Shown: piece by piece, positions 25,981 to 33,112 of the stretch
How positions within the stretch are numbered: position 1 is the stretch's first letter
Layout: each line of letters starts with the position of its first letter
Assembly (NCBI GenBank): GCA_951813545.1
Contig: OX638352.1
Location: 2,356,001 to 2,420,000, forward strand
Reading direction: 5' to 3'
Length of the DNA stretch: 64,000 nt
Source: an uncultured Poribacteria bacterium
GTDB lineage: Bacteria; Poribacteria; WGA-4E; WGA-3G
The notes under the pieces: generated by a model
Databases searched by the model: none
Told to the model about the DNA's origin: nothing
The model's input: only the letters and a program-made list of their open reading frames with translations
Translations under genes and position numbers: made by a program

Positions 25981-26622
25981 TTAGGCATGCAGCATTTTCA
26001 GGAATGTATCATGACGTGAAAAGTCTTCGACCCAATATTCACACTTTCCCTTTAACCGTGTTCCGACTCCTATGAAGTGCCATCCGAGTTCTTGGGTCGC
26101 CTGCATATCCCATTCAGCATCGCCTATGTATACGATACGCTGGAAGCAATGACCTAATTGCAATAGGCATTTCTTCATAATCACCACGCGTTCATCACCA
26201 TCATCACTGGAAGTTAAAATCGTATTCTTCAAGTTAAATCCTGCGTGCCGAAGTTTCATTTTCGCGGTATGTCTCCAACCGCCTGTCGCGAATCCAACTT
26301 CGTAGTCCTCTGCAGCGAGAAGTTTATTAATCAAATGAGTAGCACCTCCTTTTGGGAGGCATTTGCCACCGTTTTGAAAATGCTGCCGAATCAATTCGCC
26401 GAATTTTGTGCGAACTTCCTCAACTTGTCCCGCTTCCTGAATATTATTCTCTTCCATGATTTGTCGCAAACTACCTGTGTCGGTTACATTCTTGTATTTG
26501 CTCCAATCATCATGGATATAAACTTCACCCAGGACTTCTCTTATCGCGGAAATGTAACAGGCATCATCGAAACCGAAACTTTCCACCAAAGTGCCATCAA
26601 TATCAAATATCGTGGCAATCAT
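25981..26622 (-). CDS. HAD-superfamily phosphatase
   Basis: 213 aa. HAD motif I 'IFDIDGTLVES' holds the nucleophile and general acid Asp residues; motif II is 'VGFATGGWRHTA' (Thr), motif III is in 'VVIMKKCLLQ' (Lys), and motif IV is 'IVYIGDAEWDMQAT' with the acidic residues. The cap is a small helical insert. Members dephosphorylate small phosphorylated metabolites in the cytoplasm. Divergently placed from nothing; it follows the carbonic anhydrase gene by about 270 bp on the same strand with a MITE-like repeat between. Substrate unknown. Confidence 0.88.
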   Translation of the reverse strand: MIATIFDIDGTLVESFGFDDACYISAIREVLGEVYIHDDWSKYKNVTDTGSLRQIMEENNIQEAGQVEEVRTKFGELIRQHFQNGGKCLPKGGATHLINKLLAAEDYEVGFATGGWRHTAKMKLRHAGFNLKNTILTSSDDGDERVVIMKKCLLQLGHCFQRIVYIGDAEWDMQATQELGWHFIGVGTRLKGKCEYWVEDFSRHDTFLKMLHA

Positions 26623-26653
26623 TTATTACTTTTTCCCTATTTTTTGGGTTGTT

Positions 26654-26771
26654 ATACCATTTCTAAAGTTTATATCGCATTAACCGCACCTTAGTGCACA
26701 GACTAACAGTCTATGCTACAAAGGAAACGCAAACTGAAAGTTTATGCTACAATTTCAATCAGAAATGGTAT
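26654..26771. repeat. 118-bp MITE-like element
   Basis: Ends ATACCATTTCT (26654-26664) and AGAAATGGTAT (26761-26771) are exact 11-bp inverted repeats flanked by AT-rich DNA. Inside are two near-direct copies of TATGCTACAA. It separates the HAD and carbonic anhydrase genes. No ORF. Confidence 0.7.
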
Positions 26772-26889
26772 TATGTTCAGGACGATCACCCCTTATGCGT
26801 GGGTGCAGTTCACGTTCTATCCGTGTAACATCGCCGCGTTCAGGTGCTCCGTTTTCTCGGAGTATTTCAGTGAGGCGTTTGGGAGTCAG

Positions 26890-27762
26890 TTAATCGTCCC
26901 CGGTGGAATTCACGAGCAGTTTTCGTCCATTCAGGGGTTGTACTGGTCGGTTGTTGTCATGAATAATCGCTTTGAATGCTGCGATTTGTGCTTCAGACAT
27001 CTCAATCGGGGTTGTCAGCACGATCCATTTGACTCCTTCTGAACAAGGCGGGGTCGTCAACGAGCCGTCGTAACGATAGTAGTCCGAAAAACGCGACGGT
27101 GCTTCGTCGGTTATCTGATCGTTTGGTGAGAACATAAAACGAGGATCGATTATCAAGCTGCCGTCCTCAGTGACATTCTCAATACGTTGCGTTTCACCTC
27201 GGACTGCGGGTAAATGGGACCAGATAGGTTCAAATGCGACCTTGTGATGACCGCTCTCAATTAGCAATCCAACGACTGCCAACGTGCCATCCTCACTCTT
27301 ATGAACGAAGTGAGCCTCCATTTCAAAGGGTTTACCTGCTACCGTATGTTCGCTCGGTGCATGGAAATGGAATTGGAGCAGCTGGTACCGCGTGCCATCA
27401 ACCTCAATCCAGCTCCCTTCCGGGCATGCAACTTCAATTGTATGACCAGTGTTGCGGATATTCATACTTGTTGGGTGGTAGCCGTACGGAATAGGCGGCA
27501 GCTCTGCTGACGTGGGGTTCACAAGATCAATTGGCGATTGGTGCCTCCCCTCAGCACACAAAAAGTATTCCGGACTGAGCTGCGCCCAAACATCCGGTCC
27601 GTTTTCCGTTTCGTAGCCCCATTCCATCTTCTCGGTGTCGGATGGGACATTCTGCGCCTTTCCACAACCTGTTATACACATAAGCACACATATAATACTC
27701 ATCAATAGATTTGCAATATGATACAAATCACGTTCTAAAATCAACTTCGCATAGTTATCCAT
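26890..27762 (-). CDS. alpha-carbonic anhydrase, exported lipoprotein
   Basis: 290 aa. Signal 'MSIICVLMCITGC' suggests a lipoprotein. The alpha-class core is complete: 'WGYETENGPDVWAQLSPEYFLCAEGRHQSPIDL', zinc ligands in 'LLQFHFHAPSEH' and 'EMEAHFVHKSEDG', and the C-terminal 'GSLTTPPCSEGVKWIVLTTPIEMSEAQIAAFKAI...NNRPVQPLNGR'. It hydrates CO2 to bicarbonate in the periplasm or outside. Two Cys residues (CAEG and PPCSEG) are placed for the conserved disulfide. A broken paralogue at 20160-20596 matches its N- and C-terminal parts. Confidence 0.93.
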   Translation of the reverse strand: MDNYAKLILERDLYHIANLLMSIICVLMCITGCGKAQNVPSDTEKMEWGYETENGPDVWAQLSPEYFLCAEGRHQSPIDLVNPTSAELPPIPYGYHPTSMNIRNTGHTIEVACPEGSWIEVDGTRYQLLQFHFHAPSEHTVAGKPFEMEAHFVHKSEDGTLAVVGLLIESGHHKVAFEPIWSHLPAVRGETQRIENVTEDGSLIIDPRFMFSPNDQITDEAPSRFSDYYRYDGSLTTPPCSEGVKWIVLTTPIEMSEAQIAAFKAIIHDNNRPVQPLNGRKLLVNSTGDD

Positions 27763-27861
27763 AATTGTCTTTATCCTCTAACGCAGTTTGACAATCATAA
27801 AGTGGTAACGTTGTCTATAGACATATTTATTGGTTCGACGAATCAAAAGCTTGACAGTCTG

Positions 27862-27954
27862 CTAATCTTTATAAGCGTTTCTTATAGCAGTTCCCGCGAC
27901 TATACCGATCCCCACGAGAAACACTGCAAATGCAAGAATTGGTGCCTATTCCAT
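27862..27954 (-). pseudogene. tiny membrane-protein ORF with in-frame TAG at codon 3
   Basis: ATG 27954 has GGAGG at ideal distance and overlaps the stop of the previous frame (TAATG). Codon 3 is TAG, after which the frame continues 'APILAFAVFLVGIGIVAGTAIRNAYKD' and stops at 27862. The rest is a clear single transmembrane helix with a positive tail. A TGG-to-TAG change would explain it. It resembles the short accessory subunits of symporters, but this is a guess. Confidence 0.4.
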
Positions 27955-28083
27955 TATAATTCCTCCAAATCATTAATTTTTCGATATGCAACGTTGTTAA
28001 TCCAAACAACTACAAATGTAACTAAAAATGCGCCGATTACACCTGCTGTAACAAGAAACGGATCGGCTTTTCGGTGGTTCTGA
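27954..28083 (-). pseudogene. 5'-truncated small membrane protein, coupled to the tiny ORF below
   Basis: The frame encodes 'AWLAQNHRKADPFLVTAGVIGAFLVTFVVVWINNVAYRKINDLEEL' and ends at TAA 27954-27956, where it overlaps the next ATG. It has one strong transmembrane helix and a charged cytoplasmic tail. No ATG is available upstream, and within 75 bp the frame runs into the palindromic repeat at 28156. A TTG (in LAQN) is the only near start. Probably a remnant whose 5' end was lost. Confidence 0.35.
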
Positions 28084-28155
28084 GCCAACCATGCGACTAA
28101 GGAAATGTCCGCGGCAATTATAGTAAAATCCGAAAATAAGTTTACACTTGTCGCT

Positions 28156-28184
28156 CGTAGGGGTTGGGTAACCCAACCCCTACG
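28156..28184. repeat. 29-bp near-perfect palindrome
   Basis: Two exact 14-base arms (CGTAGGGGTTGGGT and its complement) around one base. It lies in a 600-bp gap between carbonic anhydrase and dioxygenase genes. The gap otherwise holds the two small membrane-protein remnants and no other recognisable gene. Confidence 0.75.
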
Positions 28185-28364
28185 GTTCCCCTATGTGTGC
28201 AAATAATTACGGGCTCTACTATAAAATAGCGAAGACCACCTTCAACCGGCCGATTTCTTCTTTAACCTTATCTAGATGTGCCATAAATTAACGTCTCCAT
28301 GTAATATACTAGCAACTGCAGTTTTCGTGCCATAAAAAATCATTTGCGGTGTAGGGGTATCGGT

Positions 28365-29195
28365 TTATCCATACGCCATTTCCGGGTGTTTGCCGAGGAC
28401 ACGGAGTAAACGTTCATCAGCACCTTCCAAGACATAATCGGGCATACGGTAGTTTAGATAGGGCCAGAACCGTTGTGCGACGAAGCGTTGTCCGTAGACT
28501 TGGTGGAACAGGTAACGGACGCGATCCGTTTGGTTTGGTACGCCTCGATGCCACGTTTGTCCGTTGAGCAGATAAAGATCGCCCGCTTTCATGAGGAGTG
28601 AGACAGGCTCTTTGCCTTCAAATGTTGGATGTTCTGGGTCATCGGGTTGCCTTCCAGAGTAGTGGCTACCCGGAACGAATTGAGATGGACCGTATTTAAT
28701 ATCATCCTGATCGGTGAGTGCAATTTGCACAGACATGCGAAGCACGGGCATCCGTAGTCTTGGGTCGTGCCGTTCCATTTCAGGTGTGGTCGGAAATTCT
28801 ATACCGTCGTCAATATGAAATCGATTGATACCTAAATCTTTTCGATTGAGAATACAACCTTGGGCGATACAGTGACAGTGCTCGCCTAACACACTTTCGG
28901 CGATACTGATAATCGGTTCACGCACAAGCAGATCGCGGAACATAAGGTCACATTCAAAAAGGCGATGCACAACAATAGGGGCTTTTCCATCTTGCCGAGA
29001 ACCTTTAACATTGCGCATCTCCATGAAGTAAGGTTCCGCGAAGATCTCATCAACGCGCGCAACGATACGTTCACACGCTTCGCGTGAGAGTACATTTCGG
29101 ACAATCGTCACACCGTTTTGATAGAAGTCCTCCAAGACGGCATTCAAGGTGTCAGGAGGTAAAGGTTCAGTGGGAAGTGGTTTTTCTGTTACCAT
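28365..29195 (-). CDS. phytanoyl-CoA dioxygenase (PhyH)-family enzyme
   Basis: 276 aa, a cupin-fold Fe(II)/2-oxoglutarate oxygenase. The facial triad is visible: His and Asp of 'NRFHIDDGIEF' (HxD) and the distal His in 'NGQTWHRGVPNQTDRVRYLFHQVYGQR', where the Arg residues would bind 2-oxoglutarate. It starts 'LPPDTLNAVLEDFYQNGVTIVRNVLS', the usual family opening. Substrate unknown; PhyH paralogues are numerous in this lineage and are used in many small-molecule hydroxylations. A second copy is at 62657. It shares its strand with the beta-helix gene. Confidence 0.88.
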   Translation of the reverse strand: MVTEKPLPTEPLPPDTLNAVLEDFYQNGVTIVRNVLSREACERIVARVDEIFAEPYFMEMRNVKGSRQDGKAPIVVHRLFECDLMFRDLLVREPIISIAESVLGEHCHCIAQGCILNRKDLGINRFHIDDGIEFPTTPEMERHDPRLRMPVLRMSVQIALTDQDDIKYGPSQFVPGSHYSGRQPDDPEHPTFEGKEPVSLLMKAGDLYLLNGQTWHRGVPNQTDRVRYLFHQVYGQRFVAQRFWPYLNYRMPDYVLEGADERLLRVLGKHPEMAYG

Positions 29196-29259
29196 GGTTC
29201 TGAATCCTAAAGTAAGTTGGTTGAACGACTGTGAAACCCAACGCCCCGATGCTCACGTC

Positions 29260-30525
29260 CTATTCATATTCCCGGACAATCAGCGGAAGTTCCTCACGTC
29301 CTTTACCCAATTCAGCGCGTACGCCGTTTGGATTCAGGACCGTAAGCGTTCCTGTGATGTCGTGAAGTGGGAAATCGCTCTTCGGTTGCGTGAATTCGAC
29401 AGCGGGGCGGTCGCGGTTGTCTTCAACGAAGCAGTTAATGAAATCAATGCCACCCATTGTCTGAACGATGTCCGGCTGTGGTAAGGATAACGAAATCGGG
29501 GACCATTCGCCGCCGAACTGCTGATCACTGGCAGCGTTGATTACATGGCAATTAGTGAAAGTTACGCGTGCGCCTTTCAAAGACTTTTCCTGAACCTTGA
29601 TGCCATAACCGACAGTGCTATCAACTGTGCAGTTATCAAATTCAATACTACCGTCCGGTCCGTTGTCTCCAATTTTCGTCACACGGATGCCTGTTCCGTG
29701 CTTACTGCTCACGTGGCAATTTTCAAAGCGGAGCGTCACGTCTTCGGATTCACCGGTAGTGTGTGCCAAGAACACTTCAATACCGTCACCGACGTTATCG
29801 ACGAACTTGCATCCGGAGAACACTACATTTTTTATCCGTTGATCGCTTTTGTCAGGTTCGATGTCCACACCCGAAGCCGGTGGGGTCCCCCAGGTATTTG
29901 AAAATGTGCAGTTCTCAACTTTGAGGTTTTCAGCACTAATAACGCTGATACCCTGACGGTAATGGTTATCGCAGACCATGTCACGGAGGACCACATCTTC
30001 AGAGGCTCGCCGTTCCTTACCACCGTCAACGTAAATGCCGTCTCCACCGCTATCTTTGAGCGTCAGGCCCGACACATTTACGTTTTTGCAGCCTCGGATT
30101 GATAGCGTCATCCGCCATTCCGCCTTTGGGTATTGTCCATACCAGCGGTGCCAGTCAAATTGTTCCAGCACAAGCCCGTTGATATAATCCTGTTTCCACA
30201 TGCGGAAGGTCGCACCGTACCCACGGATAGTGAGATTCTCGACATCTTGTGCCGTGAACATTGAGTCGCCTCTACCGCGATATTCACCCCGTTTTGCTGA
30301 AACGACGGTTCCACGCTCAAAAATCAATTCTTGATTCCCAACAAGCCGAATCGGTTGAATTATCCAATCGGTGTGCATATTGGGAACAACCACCTTTTTC
30401 GCACCGGAATCAATAGCCGCTTGCAGTGCTTCTGTCGCATCTTGTGGGTCAAATCCCCACCATGTCGCGTTGGCAACTACACTTTTTCCAGAACGAATGT
30501 CCGCAATCGCTTCAAGGTTTTTCAT
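29260..30525 (-). CDS. right-handed parallel beta-helix protein
   Basis: 421 aa with no obvious signal peptide ('MKNLEAIADIRSGKSVVANATWWGFDPQDATEALQAAIDSGAKKVVVPNM' opens in the pectate-lyase-superfamily style). Regular 20-25-residue coils carry N/G turns: 'CDNHYRQGISVISAENLKVENCTFSNTWGT', 'KFVDNVGDGIEVFL' and 'NCHVSSKHGTGIRVTK'. This family includes polysaccharide lyases and hydrolases, usually on polygalacturonate-like or phage-type substrates. No catalytic residues could be assigned. It lies between a PhyH gene and the DUF5069 gene; the three could belong together but spacing does not prove it. Confidence 0.85.
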   Translation of the reverse strand: MKNLEAIADIRSGKSVVANATWWGFDPQDATEALQAAIDSGAKKVVVPNMHTDWIIQPIRLVGNQELIFERGTVVSAKRGEYRGRGDSMFTAQDVENLTIRGYGATFRMWKQDYINGLVLEQFDWHRWYGQYPKAEWRMTLSIRGCKNVNVSGLTLKDSGGDGIYVDGGKERRASEDVVLRDMVCDNHYRQGISVISAENLKVENCTFSNTWGTPPASGVDIEPDKSDQRIKNVVFSGCKFVDNVGDGIEVFLAHTTGESEDVTLRFENCHVSSKHGTGIRVTKIGDNGPDGSIEFDNCTVDSTVGYGIKVQEKSLKGARVTFTNCHVINAASDQQFGGEWSPISLSLPQPDIVQTMGGIDFINCFVEDNRDRPAVEFTQPKSDFPLHDITGTLTVLNPNGVRAELGKGREELPLIVREYE

Positions 30526-30626
30526 TTTTTACGCTCCATAGAGAGACTACGCCAAAACAAAGGAAGCTGCCCGCCTGTCACCAATTGGACGCGCCGACAG
30601 CTTTATCCGATTTTTTTTCGCGGTGT

Positions 30627-31910
30627 TTACAACGCAAAGGTTTTCTCATCGTCAAGAGCCATCATCGCAAAGAATGTGTTAATATCTGTCCGGTCCGGAG
30701 CAATCCGGCTGAGCATCTTCGCCATCATTGCCTTATGCCGTTCAGTTGTGGGTCCCATCTGCGTCATGCGTTCGTTATAGGTTTCGATATCCGCTTCGCT
30801 CTGGGCATGATTTGCTTTCAGCCATGCCTCAACTTCTGCATCGGTTGGCAAGGTCTTTAGGGCTTCAGCGAATTCTGTAGCAGAAACCCCCAGAAAAGAG
30901 AGCGTTGCTCGGTCAACCCCAGAGTCCTCACCATAAAAATAGGCACCCAATGTGTCGCTATTAAATGCTCTGCCCTTGTCAATCAGCCGTGCGAGTTGAA
31001 CCATCCCGTAAACATCTGTATTATAGGGGCTACGTGGCGCGCGGCGTTGGAGATCGACGATACCGAAACTCAGTTGATCGTCCACGTCCTGAAGTTCTAC
31101 CCAAGTCGTAATATCTGTCCGAGTGGGATCTACCTCTTGACATCGCGCTTCAAACCGTTCCCGTGTCGTTTCATTGGGTCCGTAGTTTACCAGCGTCTGG
31201 TTGAACGTCTCAATCTCGTCCTGTGATTTACCGCAGTTTTCCAGGACCCACGCACCGATTTCAAGATCGTTTGGATTGTTGACTGCTGCTTCTTGAAAGT
31301 CTGCGGCTGAAATACCGAGGAAGGTTAAGATACGTATATCTTGTCCCGAATCGTCACCGTATGTATATTCGCCTATTTTTCCTGCGCGTTCAGCACGTCC
31401 CTTATCTGCCATGCGAGCAACACCACAGATGCCAGCGATGTCTTTCGCACGAGCACTGCGTGGTGGACCGGCGGTTAAGTCAACCTGCCAATAACTGCCC
31501 CAATCATCGAGTTCCATGGACTGAAGCACCGTCGTAATATCGGTTCTACCTGGGGCAAAACGAGCGAGTCGATCCTTCAGTCGCTGTTTGTGCGCCTCAG
31601 TATCCGGCAGTTGAGTAAGGGCAGCATCATTAAACTCGGCGATCTCTGCCGCTGCTTTTCCGCTTGTTTCAAGCACCCAGTGCCCGAGCGCAGAATCGTC
31701 GTGTTCATCAACCGCTTCAGCAAAAGCATCGGCGGAAATCCCCAAAAACGTTAAGACGCGCTGATCTAAACCTGAGCTCTCGCCGTAGATGTAATCGCCG
31801 AGGGTTTCGGCGTTATATGCGCGTGCCTTGTCTGTCATCCGTGCTACACCGACAATCCCCGCAATACCCAGATTTGATGGGCGACGTGGTGGTTGGCGTG
31901 TCAAATCCAT
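30627..31910 (-). CDS. three tandem DUF5069 domains
   Basis: 427 aa composed of three similar units, each about 140 residues, starting near residues 1, 143 and 289. Each begins 'DLT/DLQ..PPRS..' and continues with 'GVARMTDKARAYNAETLGDYIYGE', 'GVARMADKGRAERAGKIGEYTYGD' or 'QLARLIDKGRAFNSDTLGAYFYGE', then 'FLGISA' and an alpha-helical tail with 'DRTDI'. This is the DUF5069 pattern (normally one domain of about 140 aa). Function unknown. GxxxxLARxxDKxRA repeats imply three equivalent binding pockets. AAAGGA precedes ATG 31910. No signal peptide. Confidence 0.8.
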   Translation of the reverse strand: MDLTRQPPRRPSNLGIAGIVGVARMTDKARAYNAETLGDYIYGESSGLDQRVLTFLGISADAFAEAVDEHDDSALGHWVLETSGKAAAEIAEFNDAALTQLPDTEAHKQRLKDRLARFAPGRTDITTVLQSMELDDWGSYWQVDLTAGPPRSARAKDIAGICGVARMADKGRAERAGKIGEYTYGDDSGQDIRILTFLGISAADFQEAAVNNPNDLEIGAWVLENCGKSQDEIETFNQTLVNYGPNETTRERFEARCQEVDPTRTDITTWVELQDVDDQLSFGIVDLQRRAPRSPYNTDVYGMVQLARLIDKGRAFNSDTLGAYFYGEDSGVDRATLSFLGVSATEFAEALKTLPTDAEVEAWLKANHAQSEADIETYNERMTQMGPTTERHKAMMAKMLSRIAPDRTDINTFFAMMALDDEKTFAL

Positions 31911-32020
31911 AGTTTATGTCCTTTCAAATTCAAGAAATAAGGTATTGTATCCTTTACCGATATCTTACCATATTTAAAGAGCGTGTCAAGCGAAAAAGTA
32001 CACCAATCTCCTAATTTGAC

Positions 32021-32049
32021 TTGACATTTTTCACGGAAAATAGTATATT
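32021..32049 (+). promoter_or_regulatory. sigma-70-type promoter of the cupin gene
   Basis: TTGACA at 32021-32026, a 17-base spacer and TATATT at 32044-32049, followed 28 bases later by the ATG. The upstream gene runs the other way, so this serves only the cupin gene. Confidence 0.75.
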
Positions 32050-32076
32050 TATCACAAAAGCGCATGGAGGAATGCA

Positions 32077-32709
32077 ATGGGATTTCCTGTTTACGATTAC
32101 CGCACAGATATACGGAATGTGTTGGTGACACCGCAAATTCGCTCACGGTTTTTAAAGATGGAACCTGGGCAGAGTGCTCAACTTCATAGCCACGACTTGG
32201 GGCATGAAATTTTCCTGATTCTGGAAGGGCGCGTCGAATTTGAAATTGATGGTGAAACCGAAGAGTTAGGACCAGGACAGATGTGCGTCGCTTTGGTAGA
32301 TCAACCGCATACGGTGCGCGTTCTTGGTGATGAACCAATGACGATGTATCTCTCCGTTACGCCACATATTCACCCTACGCACACACCGCGTACAGAAGAA
32401 GGCGAACGGTTGCCACACAATTTCGCTCCACCTCGCGCTTACGATGTCGATCCAGATATGCAGGTATCGGTCGCGGAACTCGTTGCGCGCCAAATACACG
32501 CAGCACAATTGCTTGAAGAATTGACACAAACATGTGCCGCAGTCCAGCAAGAGATGGGTAACCAACTCAAGACTGCCCTTGCTGAAGGTGATGTGGATGC
32601 TGCTACCGCAGCGCGCAAAGCCATGTGGGAGGCACTCTATCCCGTTTACAAGGCTGTTGCTGAATTAGGTGATGTCTGGAATACGCTTGCGCCGCGTGCA
32701 AGTCAATAA
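32077..32709 (+). CDS. cupin-domain protein with helical C-terminal half
   Basis: 210 aa. Residues 1-115 form a cupin: motif 1 'LHSHDLGHEIFLILEGRVEFEIDG' with His-x-His and Glu, and motif 2 'PHTVRVLGDEPMTMYLSV' with the second His. Residues 130-205 are helical and Ala/Glu-rich with 'ARKAMWEALYPVYKAVAELGDVW'. Cupins bind a metal ion and act as oxygenases, isomerases or sensors. GGAGG lies six bases before ATG 32077. It is a single gene with its own promoter, probably unlinked to the next genes. Confidence 0.85.
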   Translation: MGFPVYDYRTDIRNVLVTPQIRSRFLKMEPGQSAQLHSHDLGHEIFLILEGRVEFEIDGETEELGPGQMCVALVDQPHTVRVLGDEPMTMYLSVTPHIHPTHTPRTEEGERLPHNFAPPRAYDVDPDMQVSVAELVARQIHAAQLLEELTQTCAAVQQEMGNQLKTALAEGDVDAATAARKAMWEALYPVYKAVAELGDVWNTLAPRASQ

Positions 32710-32915
32710 TCTGTTTTAACAGGATTTATGCGAACCTGTTGGGTGTATTTTGCAGGTACCCCTAACGGTGAAAGTTTTACTGGTGAGTCGCGGAACTCCG
32801 ATTTATCTCTACAATTAATTTGTTTTGTCTTTAGGTTTGTGATATACTTAAAAATTAACAAAGGGTAGTTTCTCCTGCATTTACGAAAAAATTGTTAATT
32901 TAAACTGAATTTGAT

Positions 32916-32944
32916 TTGACAACGTTTTAACATTAGGATAAACT
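32916..32944 (+). promoter_or_regulatory. candidate promoter of the cohesin-like gene
   Basis: TTGACA 32916-32921, a 17-base spacer, TAAACT 32939-32944, then an unusually long 5' leader of about 160 bases to the ATG. The rest of the 400-bp gap (32710-33112) contains a weak hairpin after the cupin gene and no other gene. Confidence 0.55.
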
Positions 32945-33112
32945 TACTTTTAAGAACCTCGTTTAAGCGAACTCCTTTGCGCGTCTGACAGAAGTACACT
33001 GATATCAGGGCTATCCTATATTCGCGGTACGTCTGTTCTCAAACGAGAATCTACATCTATACCGAAAGGTAGAGAAAACGTCACAATATCAATGAATTAT
33101 AAGGAGTGTCTT

